DNA from: Bradyrhizobium sp. ARR65
Lineage (GTDB): Bacteria > Pseudomonadota > Alphaproteobacteria > Rhizobiales > Xanthobacteraceae
Assembly (NCBI RefSeq): GCF_000472385.1
Contig: NZ_AWZU01000001.1
Location: 184,501-248,500, forward strand
Length of the DNA: 64,000 bases
Direction of reading: 5' to 3'
Both the position numbers and the translations under genes were made by a program. The notes below the pieces were generated by a model, which did not search any database, was not told the DNA's origin, and worked only from the letters and a program-made list of their open reading frames with translations. The first letter of the stretch is position 1, and every line of letters begins with the position of its first letter. Shown one piece after another: positions 7,261 through 17,080 of the stretch.

Positions 7261-7929
7261 GTGTCAAGCACCGGACCGAAACGGGCAATCTATGAGAACC
7301 TCGCTGAAGTGGCGCAGGCGCTCGGTCACGCTCACCGGCTTGAGCTGTTGGAGCACCTCGCCCAGGGGATGCGCAGCGTTGAGGAGTTATCGGCCCGGGC
7401 GCATCTGACGTTCGCCAACACCTCCCGCCACCTGCAGATCCTCAGGCGAGCACGCCTCGTCGAGACGGAGCGTCGCGGCAAGCATGTTCTTTATCGCCTT
7501 TCGGGCGATGCCGAGGTGGTCACGCTGATCAAGGCCCTGGGTCGCGTCGGCGAGCGCAATGTCGCTGAGATCGGCCGTGTCGTGAGCGATTACTTTCAGG
7601 CCCGCGACGCGCTCGAACCGGTGTCGCGTGATGACCTGGTCGCGAGGCTGCGCGACGATCTGGTCACGGTGCTCGATGTGCGACCCAAAGACGAATTTGC
7701 GATGGGGCATCTTCCGGGGGCCCTTAACATTCCGCTCGCCGAACTGGAGCGACGCTTGGGCGAGCTCCCGAAGAGCCGCGAGGTGATCGCCTACTGCCGT
7801 GGCCCTTATTGCGTCCTTTCGTTCGAAGCGGTCGCAGCGCTCAGGGCCCGCGGCTATCGCGTCCGCCGGCTTCAGGACGGCTACCCTGAATGGAAGGCGG
7901 CGGGCCTGCCGATCGAATCCGTCGCTTGA
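7261..7929 (+). CDS. ArsR-family regulator fused to a rhodanese domain
   Basis: The 222-residue protein has an ArsR winged helix at about 8-100, including 'HLTFANTSRHLQILRRARLVETERRG' (recognition helix and wing), and a rhodanese domain at about 120-220 with the catalytic loop CRGPYC at 179-184. The winged-helix part has no cysteine, so the usual ArsR thiol sensor is missing. The rhodanese loop may instead sense or carry sulfane sulfur (inference). The GTG start has AGGAAG 5 bases upstream. The gene is divergent from the hydrolase-MFS operon and probably represses it and itself. Confidence 0.85.
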   Translation: MSSTGPKRAIYENLAEVAQALGHAHRLELLEHLAQGMRSVEELSARAHLTFANTSRHLQILRRARLVETERRGKHVLYRLSGDAEVVTLIKALGRVGERNVAEIGRVVSDYFQARDALEPVSRDDLVARLRDDLVTVLDVRPKDEFAMGHLPGALNIPLAELERRLGELPKSREVIAYCRGPYCVLSFEAVAALRARGYRVRRLQDGYPEWKAAGLPIESVA

Positions 7930-7950
7930 GACAAGCGGACCTGATGCATC

Positions 7951-8769
7951 ATGGACGAGAGAATTGACCGCGCCGACATCGCTTGGCCGATCATCGGCGG
8001 GAAAGATCACGCGGCGCCTTCCGTGTTCCGGCCCGAAGCCCTGTTGAGGGAGGCGCGCAGGCAGAGGCAGTTGCCGCTCCTCGCCGTACCCGAAATCTGC
8101 GTGCTGGATCCGGACGGCGACGTCGTCCGCCACCTCAAACGGACCGGGACGGGCCGCATCCATGAAGGATGGGCCTGCTATCACACCGAACTTCTCGCCT
8201 TCGATCTTGACGGCATCGGCGAGGCCGGCATCGTGGGATGCGCGGTCGGTGCGCCCTTTGCGGTGCTCGTCGCCGAGCAACTCTTCGCGTCCGGCTGCCG
8301 ACTGCTCGTCAGCGTCACGTCCGCCGGCCAGATCACTCCCATCGGGCCCACGCCGTACTTTGTCCTCATCGACCGTGCGCTGCGCGACGAGGGGACGAGC
8401 TATCACTATCTGGCCGGTTCGATGTTCGCCGAGGCGCCCGACGCAGCGCTTGTCGCGCGCGCGGAAGAGAGGGGACGTGCGCTCGCGAACATCGCGCTAC
8501 ATCGCGGCGCGACCTGGACGACGGATGCTCCCTATCGCGAGACCGCATCGGCGATCGAGCGGGCGCGCCGTTCGGGCATACTCGCCGTCGAGATGGAAGC
8601 CGCAGCCCTGTATCCGTTCGGCGCCACAAACGGACGTTCCGTCATCTGCTTCGCGCATGTCACCAACGCCATGGCGCAGACGGACGGAGACTTCGAGAAG
8701 GGCGAGGCCGATGGCGCGAAGGCGACCCTGGCTGTCGTCGCCGCTGCGGCTCGCGCCTGGCGCAGTTAG
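7951..8769 (+). CDS. Nucleoside phosphorylase family protein
   Basis: This 272-residue protein is a member of the PNP/uridine phosphorylase superfamily, which cleaves nucleosides with phosphate in the cytoplasm. The characteristic 'GILAVEMEAAALYPFG' motif (about 210-225, with the ribose-binding Met-Glu) is present, as is the 'VGCAVGAPFAVLVAEQLFASG' region that corresponds to the phosphate/base site. Base specificity cannot be read from the sequence. It starts 21 bp after the ArsR-rhodanese stop, so it may be read from the same transcript. A link to sulfur metabolism, such as handling thio-nucleosides, would be speculation. Confidence 0.8.
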   Translation: MDERIDRADIAWPIIGGKDHAAPSVFRPEALLREARRQRQLPLLAVPEICVLDPDGDVVRHLKRTGTGRIHEGWACYHTELLAFDLDGIGEAGIVGCAVGAPFAVLVAEQLFASGCRLLVSVTSAGQITPIGPTPYFVLIDRALRDEGTSYHYLAGSMFAEAPDAALVARAEERGRALANIALHRGATWTTDAPYRETASAIERARRSGILAVEMEAAALYPFGATNGRSVICFAHVTNAMAQTDGDFEKGEADGAKATLAVVAAAARAWRS

Positions 8770-8910
8770 CGGCTCGTGCGATCGCGCGAGAAAGCCGGCG
8801 GACAAGCCTCAAAAGAAGTTGACCCCGCGCGGAATTAGAACGCCTCAAATTGCACCGACCCGAAACCGGCGGTACGACCGTCATCGGACAACCTTCAACC
8901 TGGCATCCCC

Positions 8911-10833
8911 GTGAGTCTGCTATCCTTGCCATCGCGCCTCGCAATGCTCGCCATGCTGCTCGCGCCATTATTCTTCGGCGCAGCGATGGCCGAGACGAGC
9001 GATGTCGAAACCACGTGGCGATTGTTGGATTACATCGCGGTGGATTACGCCGGCGCCGTGTCGCATGGCGCGGTCACGAGTCCTTCCGAATATGCCGAGC
9101 AGAACGAGTTCGCGGCGACCGTTACCGCGAAGCTTGCTGCGCTTCCACCCAAGCCGGAACGGCAAGCGCTTGCGAGGCAAGCCGTCCGCCTGCAGCGCGC
9201 CATCGCAGACAAGGCTGACGCCGAGGAGGTTGCGGGCATAGCGCGTGGCCTGGCGGCTGCGTTGCTTGCGGCCTATCCAGTGCCGCTGGCGCCGAGCAAG
9301 GTTCCGGACGTCGCACGCGGCGCCACGTTGTTTGCTCAGAACTGCGCCGCCTGTCATGGCGAGGCCGGCGACGGTCATGGGCCGAACGCTGACAAGCTGG
9401 ATACGCCGCCGGTCGCGTTCACGGATGCCGAACGCGCCCGCCAACGAAGCGTGTTCGGCCTTTACCAGGTGATCACCCAGGGGCTCGATGGCACGGCGAT
9501 GCCGAGCTTCGACAGTCTTCCGACCGATGATCGCTGGGCTTTGGCCTTATACGCCGGTCAGTTCGCTTTTCCCGAGCCCGCCGCGGTGGAAGGCGAACGG
9601 CTGTGGAAGCAGGACGCCGCGCTTCACGGGCTCGTTCCCGATCTGAAGACGCTCGTCGGCACGACGCCCGCAGCGCTCGCGAGCAAGATCGGCCAGGATA
9701 AGGCCGACGCTCTCATGGCTTATCTGCGTCGCCATCCCGATGCCGTCATGCAGCAGCAGGTCGGATCGCTGTCACTGGTGCGCAGCCGCCTGACTGAGAG
9801 CCTCGCCGCCTATCGTGCAGGGGACCGCAAGCATGCCGGCGAGCTAGCTTTGTCTGCCTATCTCGACGGATTCGAACCGGTCGAACCGGCGCTCGGCGCG
9901 CGCGATCGTACGCTCATGGAGCGGATCGAGGGAGCGATGGGCGACTATCGCGCCGCCATCCAGAGCGGAGAAAATGCCGATGCGCTCGCCAAACGTGTGC
10001 AGGTCCTCGACGATCTCTTTGATGACGCGGAGGCCTCGCTTTCACCCGATGCGGCAAGCAGCCTCTCAACCTTTCTCGGGGCGGCGACAATCCTGCTGCG
10101 TGAGGGGCTGGAAGCGCTGCTGATCGTCGTTGCGATGATCGCCTTCCTCCGCAAGGCCGAGCGCATCGAGGTCATGCCCTACGTCCACGGAGGGTGGGTG
10201 GGTGCGCTCGTCGCCGGCTTCATAACCTGGGTGGTCGCGACCTGGGTGATCGGGATCAGCGGCGCGAGCCGAGAACTGACCGAGGGGTTCGGCTCGGTCT
10301 TCGCTGCGGTCGTCCTGCTCTCGGTCGGCATCTGGATGCACGGCAAGGCGCAAGCCGACCAATGGCAACGCTACATCCGCGAAAAGATGGCGAAGGCGCT
10401 ATCCGGCGGTTCGGCCTGGCTTCTATTCGGACTCGCCTTCATCGTCGTCTACCGCGAGGTGTTCGAGACGATCCTCTTCTACGCGGCGCTATGGACCCAG
10501 GGAAACGGCGGTACCATACTTGCCGGAGCACTGAGCGCGTGCGCCGTGCTCGCGGTCATCGCCTGGGCGATGCTGCGCTACAGCCGGCGGCTGCCGATTG
10601 GCAAGTTCTTCACCTACAGTTCGTGGCTTATGGCTGTTCTGACGGTCGTGCTGGCGGGCAAGGGCATCGCGGCGCTGCAAGAGGCCGGCATCGTCGGCAT
10701 CGCCCCGCTACGCTCGGTGCCACGTATCTCGTTGGTTGGTTTGTTCCCAACGACGCAAACGATTGCGGCCCAGGTTCTCATGATTGCGGCCCTGGCTATC
10801 GGCTTCGCCCTCAATCGTCGAAAGGTCGCATAG
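8911..10833 (+). CDS. Cytochrome c / FTR1-family iron permease fusion
   Basis: The 640-residue protein joins a periplasmic domain to an FTR1-type permease. A signal peptide covers about 1-27. A c-type haem motif CAACH lies near 145-149, with a possible haem ligand Met in 'GTAMPSF'. The membrane part starts near 385 and has two conserved acidic motifs of FTR1/EfeU carriers, REGLE (about 397) and REVFE (about 515). FTR1 permeases take up iron after oxidation, and the fused cytochrome could serve as electron acceptor. The listed GTG start has no good ribosome site; ATGs at 8944 or 8953 would still keep the signal peptide. No efeO or efeB lies nearby. Confidence 0.85.
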   Translation: MSLLSLPSRLAMLAMLLAPLFFGAAMAETSDVETTWRLLDYIAVDYAGAVSHGAVTSPSEYAEQNEFAATVTAKLAALPPKPERQALARQAVRLQRAIADKADAEEVAGIARGLAAALLAAYPVPLAPSKVPDVARGATLFAQNCAACHGEAGDGHGPNADKLDTPPVAFTDAERARQRSVFGLYQVITQGLDGTAMPSFDSLPTDDRWALALYAGQFAFPEPAAVEGERLWKQDAALHGLVPDLKTLVGTTPAALASKIGQDKADALMAYLRRHPDAVMQQQVGSLSLVRSRLTESLAAYRAGDRKHAGELALSAYLDGFEPVEPALGARDRTLMERIEGAMGDYRAAIQSGENADALAKRVQVLDDLFDDAEASLSPDAASSLSTFLGAATILLREGLEALLIVVAMIAFLRKAERIEVMPYVHGGWVGALVAGFITWVVATWVIGISGASRELTEGFGSVFAAVVLLSVGIWMHGKAQADQWQRYIREKMAKALSGGSAWLLFGLAFIVVYREVFETILFYAALWTQGNGGTILAGALSACAVLAVIAWAMLRYSRRLPIGKFFTYSSWLMAVLTVVLAGKGIAALQEAGIVGIAPLRSVPRISLVGLFPTTQTIAAQVLMIAALAIGFALNRRKVA

Positions 10834-11414
10834 AAGAACGGATCGAGCCTTAGTCGCTGCCGCCGCCTTTCTTCGCGAAGACACCGCGATGGGTGCAGTT
10901 GACAAAGAGCGGCGAAGACACAGCCGGCGTGATGCGCTTTTAGAAATAGAAAAGCTCCGGTCTTGAAGCATTCTACCGCGCGATCCCGTGTCAACGCAGC
11001 TTCGCTGCGTTAAGGCGAGCGACGCTGCAGCATGATGCAGTCGTTGCCAAGTGGGGGGATGTTCGGTGGGCGCACGGGAATGCAGGCGCTGGCGGCTCGT
11101 TATCGGTGCCGTCAGCTCGATTGGTGTCGTCGTTAACGTCGCTGAGGTCGCCGCGCAATCGCCAGCTGCCAGTTCGCCGGCCGATCTCGACACCGACAAT
11201 CTCCTCATCAACATTTTTGAGAGGGACCCCATCATGACATTGGCCCCGTCTGACAGGCCGGGCTGATGGAACCGGGGCGCGTGCGCTCCGATCATGCGCC
11301 CGTTCACCGGTTTTCCAAAAAGATCACGCCCGGCCGGAAACCTCGCGCACGATGGCGAATTAATCGCAATCGCGCTCCACGCTGCGGGGTCATAGCCAGG
11401 AAGGGAAACGCATC
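10834..11414. other. 581-bp region with one doubtful small ORF and a hairpin
   Basis: A perfect 8-bp stem AACGCAGC-TTC-GCTGCGTT at 10993-11011 has no following T-run. A short segment near 11300-11325 matches half of the palindromic repeat seen complete at 54433. Apart from the doubtful ORF at 11051 and the ribosome site before 11415, nothing else is evident. Confidence 0.5.
11051..11266 (+). CDS. Doubtful small ORF with signal-like segment
   Basis: This is a 71-residue reading frame from a GTG. It has a hydrophobic stretch (about 16-35) followed by AAQSPAAS, which resembles a signal peptide and cleavage site. There is no convincing ribosome site and I do not recognise the product. It may be a chance ORF. 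Confidence 0.25.
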   Translation: MGGCSVGARECRRWRLVIGAVSSIGVVVNVAEVAAQSPAASSPADLDTDNLLINIFERDPIMTLAPSDRPG

Positions 11415-12614
11415 ATGCAGGACAGCGCCCGGACTCACGCCGCTTCCCCGGCCATTCCGTTCGATACCAAAAGGCTCGACGAGCTGATGGAGGAGGCCGG
11501 CATCGACGTCCTCCTCGCCACATCCAAGCACAATGTGCAGTACCTTCTGGACGTCGAGCGGGCGATCTTCTTCGACTACATGGATGCGCTGGGCGTCAGC
11601 CGCTATCTGCCGATCGTGATCTACGCCAAGGGTGCGCCCGACAAGGCCGCCTATGTCGGGCATCGGCTGGAGACGCATCAGCGCGAGGTCGCCCGTCCCT
11701 GGGTGCCGGAGCTGCGCACCACGGCCCACGGAACCACGGATGCGATTGCGCTGGCGACGCAATTGATCCGCGCCAGTGGCATGCCGGCGAAACGGATCGG
11801 CCTCGAGTGTGCCTTCATGCCGATGGATGCCGGGAAGGCGCTGCAGGATGCGTTTCCGAACAGCCAGGTCAAGGACGCTCTTTATGTGCTGGAGCGGCTA
11901 CGCGCGGTGAAGCGGCCCGCCGAGCTGGCCAAGCTACGCATGGCGTCCGAACTCGTCATCGAATCGATGCTCGATGTGATCGCCCATCATGGGCCGGGCA
12001 CCAGCAAGCGCCAGCTCTCCGATGCGCTGCGCGTGGCGGAAACCAGGCGCGGGCTGACGTTCGAATATTGCCTGCTGGCCTGCGGGGCGAGCCACAACCG
12101 CGCGCCCTCCGAGCAGCGCTGGGAGCAGGGCGACGTGCTCTCGCTCGATTCCGGCGGCAATTATCACGGCTATATCGGCGACCTTGCACGCATGGCGGTG
12201 CTCGGTGAGCCGGACGCGGAGCTGAAGGATCTGCTGGCCGAAATCGAGCAGGTGCAGCGCGCAGCCTTCGCCGCGATCAAGCCGGGTATTGCGGGCGGCG
12301 AGATTTACAGCGCCGCCGAACGGGCTCTGCAGACGATGAGTCAGCGCGGCAACACTGAGTTCCTCGCCCACGGCATGGGGCTGGTCAGCCATGAGGCGCC
12401 GCGCCTCACCGCCACTGGGCCGGTCCGCTATGACGCCGCCGACGCCAAGCGGCCGCTTGAGCCCGGCATGGTGGTTTCGGTCGAAACCACGATGAAGCAT
12501 CCCAGGCGCGGCTTCATCAAGCTCGAGGACACGGTGGCGGTGACGCCGACCGGCCACGAGATCTTCGGCGAAAGCGGCCGCGGCTGGAATCTCGGTGGCA
12601 CCGCGCTGCGGTAG
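11415..12614 (+). CDS. M24-family metallopeptidase (Xaa-Pro aminopeptidase-like)
   Basis: The 399-residue enzyme has a creatinase-like N-terminal domain (about 15-160) and a C-terminal pita-bread domain. The M24 metal ligands can be placed: two Asp in 'LSLDSGGNYHGYIGDLAR', His in 'AHGMGLVSHE', Glu in 'MVVSVETT' and Glu in 'IKLEDTVAVT'. It would cleave N-terminal residues before proline, or act on a creatine-like substrate; which of these cannot be told. A good ribosome site (AGGAAGGGA) precedes the ATG. No functional link to its neighbours is evident. Confidence 0.85.
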   Translation: MQDSARTHAASPAIPFDTKRLDELMEEAGIDVLLATSKHNVQYLLDVERAIFFDYMDALGVSRYLPIVIYAKGAPDKAAYVGHRLETHQREVARPWVPELRTTAHGTTDAIALATQLIRASGMPAKRIGLECAFMPMDAGKALQDAFPNSQVKDALYVLERLRAVKRPAELAKLRMASELVIESMLDVIAHHGPGTSKRQLSDALRVAETRRGLTFEYCLLACGASHNRAPSEQRWEQGDVLSLDSGGNYHGYIGDLARMAVLGEPDAELKDLLAEIEQVQRAAFAAIKPGIAGGEIYSAAERALQTMSQRGNTEFLAHGMGLVSHEAPRLTATGPVRYDAADAKRPLEPGMVVSVETTMKHPRRGFIKLEDTVAVTPTGHEIFGESGRGWNLGGTALR

Positions 12615-12648
12615 GAACCGGCTCGCGGAACCGGCGATGAACTATCAC

Positions 12649-12741
12649 CGTCACCCCCTGAGGAGGCCGCGCGAAAGCGGCCGGCTCGCCCGGCTCTCGC
12701 AGCGGAGCCGTTCATCTTTCGAGGCTCGCTGCGGATGACGG
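12649..12741. repeat. GC-rich palindromic intergenic repeat
   Basis: This stretch between convergent genes contains nested hairpins such as GGCCGC-GCGAAA-GCGGCC. Its outer sequence ends (CACCCCCTGAGGAGG and TTTCGAGGCTCGC...GATGAC) resemble a repeat type also seen near 23782-23911. No coding content is seen. Confidence 0.4.
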
Positions 12742-12816
12742 ATTGAGATTGGTCGGTTTCAGCTCGTGAGCTCACAAACGCTCGTGTTCTGGGGCGCGAC
12801 GTCCTTCTCGCCCCAT

Positions 12817-13554
12817 CTACCGCTCAACCGAATCGGATTCCGGATAGGCGACGCCATATCCTTCACGCACGGCATCCTCCAGCTTTCGCCCTTCGCGATA
12901 GCTTGCGAGATTGGTCGGGCGCGCCACGCCGGGGAGCAGGCGCGTGCAGGCCTCCGGCGCGCCCAGCACTGTGTAGACCGGCAGGCGTTCGGCGTAGATC
13001 GGCAATTCGTAGTCTTCATCGTCGTCCGCGACGCCCTTGGAGCGGATCTTCGCCGAGGCGCGTTCGATCTCCATGGTGACGACGGCGGTCGCCTTGATTT
13101 CCTGCTGCGTGCTCTGGCGCAACTGCGCGGTGCGGCCGGGGAAGAAGCGATCCACCATCATCACCAACGCGCGTTCCTTCTCTTCCGGATCGCTCACCAG
13201 CCTGGCGCGGCCGAACGCCATCACCGAACGATAATCGGCCGAGTGGTTGAAGCCGCAGCGGGCGAGCACGAGGCTGTCGAGATGGGTCACGGTCAGGCAG
13301 GCCGGCTCGCCTTCCGAGAGATTGCGCAGCATCCGGCTCGCGCTGCTGCCGTGCCAGTACAGCCGCGATCCCTCTCGCCAATATAGCGTCGGCGTGCAGA
13401 AGGGCTGGCCGTCGATCACGTAGGCCACGTGGCACAGCACGGCTGAATCGAGCAGCGCATGCACGGTTTCGACGTCATAGAAGCCGCGGTCGTGGCGCCG
13501 CTTCACGCGGTTGATCTCATCGACGGGATAGCTCGCACTGGTCTTACTGGTCAT
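12817..13554 (-). CDS. PNPOx-like flavin-binding split-barrel protein
   Basis: The 245-residue protein belongs to the pyridoxamine-5'-phosphate-oxidase-like FMN-binding family. Motifs include 'AVLCHVAYVIDGQPFCTPTLYWREGSR', 'LYWHGSSASRMLRNL' and 'SVMAFGRARLV'. Such proteins bind FMN, F420 or haem-related cofactors; this subtype is often annotated as nitroimidazole-resistance-like. The gene is divergent from a MocR-type regulator gene across 78 bp. MocR proteins bind PLP and usually control vitamin B6 or amine genes, so a B6-related role is likely but not shown. Confidence 0.8.
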   Translation of the reverse strand: MTSKTSASYPVDEINRVKRRHDRGFYDVETVHALLDSAVLCHVAYVIDGQPFCTPTLYWREGSRLYWHGSSASRMLRNLSEGEPACLTVTHLDSLVLARCGFNHSADYRSVMAFGRARLVSDPEEKERALVMMVDRFFPGRTAQLRQSTQQEIKATAVVTMEIERASAKIRSKGVADDDEDYELPIYAERLPVYTVLGAPEACTRLLPGVARPTNLASYREGRKLEDAVREGYGVAYPESDSVER

Positions 13555-13586
13555 TCTCGCACTTTTCCGAAGTTGAGCGCCATCTA

Positions 13587-13605
13587 GGCCACAGTTAAAG
13601 TGGTC
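13587..13605. promoter_or_regulatory. Imperfect inverted repeat in the MocR/PNPOx divergent promoter
   Basis: GGCCAC-N7-GTGGTC has one mismatch between the arms. It lies 28 bp before the MocR ATG and 33 bp before the PNPOx-like start. MocR regulators bind repeats in such divergent regions, so it is a candidate operator. Confidence 0.35.
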
Positions 13606-13632
13606 GGCGCGAGGTCCAATTTTGAGCTGATT

Positions 13633-15075
13633 ATGCCAACCACTTCCAGACGACGCGGCGCCGTGCTCGATGTGCCGCTGCAGTTGGAGCGCGCTGCGGG
13701 AAGCCAGGCGCTGCAGGTCTATGCGGGCCTGCGCGGCGCCGTTCTCGACGGCCGGCTAGCCGCAGGCCTGCGGCTACCCTCCACGCGCGCGCTCGCCGAC
13801 CAGCTTCGGGTCAAGCGCAACGCCGTCGTCATTGCCTATGAACATCTGCAAAGCGACGGGCTGGCCGAGGCGCGCACCGGATCAGGGACGTTCGTCGCAT
13901 CGCTTCCCGCCCCGCCGCGCCGTGCAAAGCCGCCGCAGGCGGTCGTGCCCGCAGAGGTCAAGCGGCTGCCCAGCAGACCTTTCGCATTGGGCAAGACTTA
14001 CGCCGATCCACAATTGCTGCGGCGGCTCGCGGCGGCCACACGCCGCCGCATCATCAAAGCCAGCGATGCCGATTTCGGCTACGGCGATCCGCGCGGCAGC
14101 GAGCACCTTCGCGTTCAGATCGCGCGCTATCTCGCCGCAAGCCGCGGCTTTGCGTGCGACCCCGATTGCGTCGTCATCGTCAACGGCATCCAGCAGGGCC
14201 TGCGGCTGTGCGCCGAGGCGCTGCTGGCCCCCGGCGATGCCGTGTGGATGGAAGACCCGGGCTATCCGGCCGCGCGCAGGACTTTGACCAGGGCCGGCCT
14301 GAAGGTGGTGCCCGTCCCCGTGGACGCCGAAGGCCTCGACGTACGCGCCGGGCAGAGGAAGACGGGAGGCGCGAAAGCAGCCTATGTCACGCCATCGCAT
14401 CAGTTTCCGACCGGTGTCACCATGACGATGGCGCGTCGCACGGCCCTGGTCGACTGGGCGCGCGCGTCAAAAGCGTGGCTGCTGGAGGACGATTACGACA
14501 GCGAATTTCGCTACGGCGGTCCGCCGCTGACGGCGCTGGCCGGTATCGGCGGCGGCGATCGTGTGATCTACCTCGGCACGTTCTCAAAACTCCTCGGCGC
14601 CGCTCTGCGCCTCGCGTACATCGTGCTTCCGCCTGCCGCCGTCGAGGCCGTTGTTGCGGTGCGCGAGGGACACGATCGCTTTCCGCCGACCCTTGCCGCC
14701 GACGCGGTGGCCGATCTGATGGCGGATGGCTTTCTTGCCGATCACACGCGCCGCATGCGCCGGCGTCATCGTGCAGGGCGCGACGCCGTGGTCGCGGCAC
14801 TCGAGGCCACGGCGGATGGCGCCCTCGACATCGTGAGCCCGCAGCAAGGGTTGCACCTGCTGGCGCTGCTGCCGAAAGGCTTGCCGAGCGATGCAGCGGC
14901 CCGGATCCGCGCGCAAGCGCAGGTCGAGACCTGGCTTCTGTCGGAAACGCGCGCGAAGCCTGCGGACCCTGACGGGTTCATTCTCGGATTCGGCGGGCAC
15001 GATGTCGGCGAGCTGACCGCCGCGGCAAATGCCTTGGGGCGCGCGGCGAAGCACTGTCTCGCAGCCTTGCGCTGA
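13633..15075 (+). CDS. MocR-family (GntR-HTH plus aminotransferase) regulator
   Basis: The 480-residue protein has an N-terminal GntR winged helix (about 25-90, with 'LRLPSTRALADQLRVKRNAVVIAYEHLQSDG') and a C-terminal class I aminotransferase-like domain. The PLP lysine region is visible in 'YLGTFSKLLGAALRLAYI'. MocR/PdxR proteins use PLP, free or as an amino-acid aldimine, as effector. The ATG at 13633 is preferred over a GTG at 13600, which would lie inside the candidate operator. The divergent PNPOx-like gene is the likely target. Confidence 0.85.
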   Translation: MPTTSRRRGAVLDVPLQLERAAGSQALQVYAGLRGAVLDGRLAAGLRLPSTRALADQLRVKRNAVVIAYEHLQSDGLAEARTGSGTFVASLPAPPRRAKPPQAVVPAEVKRLPSRPFALGKTYADPQLLRRLAAATRRRIIKASDADFGYGDPRGSEHLRVQIARYLAASRGFACDPDCVVIVNGIQQGLRLCAEALLAPGDAVWMEDPGYPAARRTLTRAGLKVVPVPVDAEGLDVRAGQRKTGGAKAAYVTPSHQFPTGVTMTMARRTALVDWARASKAWLLEDDYDSEFRYGGPPLTALAGIGGGDRVIYLGTFSKLLGAALRLAYIVLPPAAVEAVVAVREGHDRFPPTLAADAVADLMADGFLADHTRRMRRRHRAGRDAVVAALEATADGALDIVSPQQGLHLLALLPKGLPSDAAARIRAQAQVETWLLSETRAKPADPDGFILGFGGHDVGELTAAANALGRAAKHCLAALR

Positions 15076-15132
15076 GCGCGCCTCGATCCCGTGTTGCTTC
15101 GCCCGGCCGCCCGCGCGGCCGGGCCGTCTGCG

Positions 15133-16782
<1,650 letters not shown>

Positions 16783-16977
16783 TCAGCTCTTTTAACTCGG
16801 CCTTCGAGCATGATCCGGACCCGGGGGCGCTCCGTCATGCGCAACAGCACGCGGTCATGCAGCGGACGGAAATGCATGCACCGCGACGTCATAGGGCCTG
16901 GCTGGTCCGCAAAGCGGCCCGGGCGAGAACCGACCTAGGAAAGAAGAGGAACCGTTCAAGAGACTCGCGAAAATTTT

Positions 16978-17004
16978 TTGGCACTCCCGCGTCCGGACTG
17001 CCAG
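16978..17004. promoter_or_regulatory. CIRCE-like inverted repeat
   Basis: TTGGCACTC-N9-GACTGCCAG matches the HrcA operator TTAGCACTC-N9-GAGTGCTAA in 8 of 9 bases in the left arm and 6 of 9 in the right, with the correct 9-base spacer. Its two arms pair at 7 of 9 positions. It lies in the divergent region between groEL and the Do-type protease gene, 77 bp before the protease ATG. Confidence 0.4.
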
Positions 17005-17080
17005 ATGTGCCATGAAGGCGCCTTTTCTGCGCCCCAGCTATTCGCCCGCGAACAGCCTCGAAAGCTTCGTGGGAAGGAAA

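Noticed and set aside
8825..8850. Irr/ICE-type iron box before the FTR1 fusion gene
   Set aside because: Only a TTAGAA half-site is present, with no matching second half.
16920..16960. RpoH promoter for groEL on the minus strand
   Set aside because: CTTGAA is present, but the -10 region (TCCTAGGT after 14 bases) is too poor a match.
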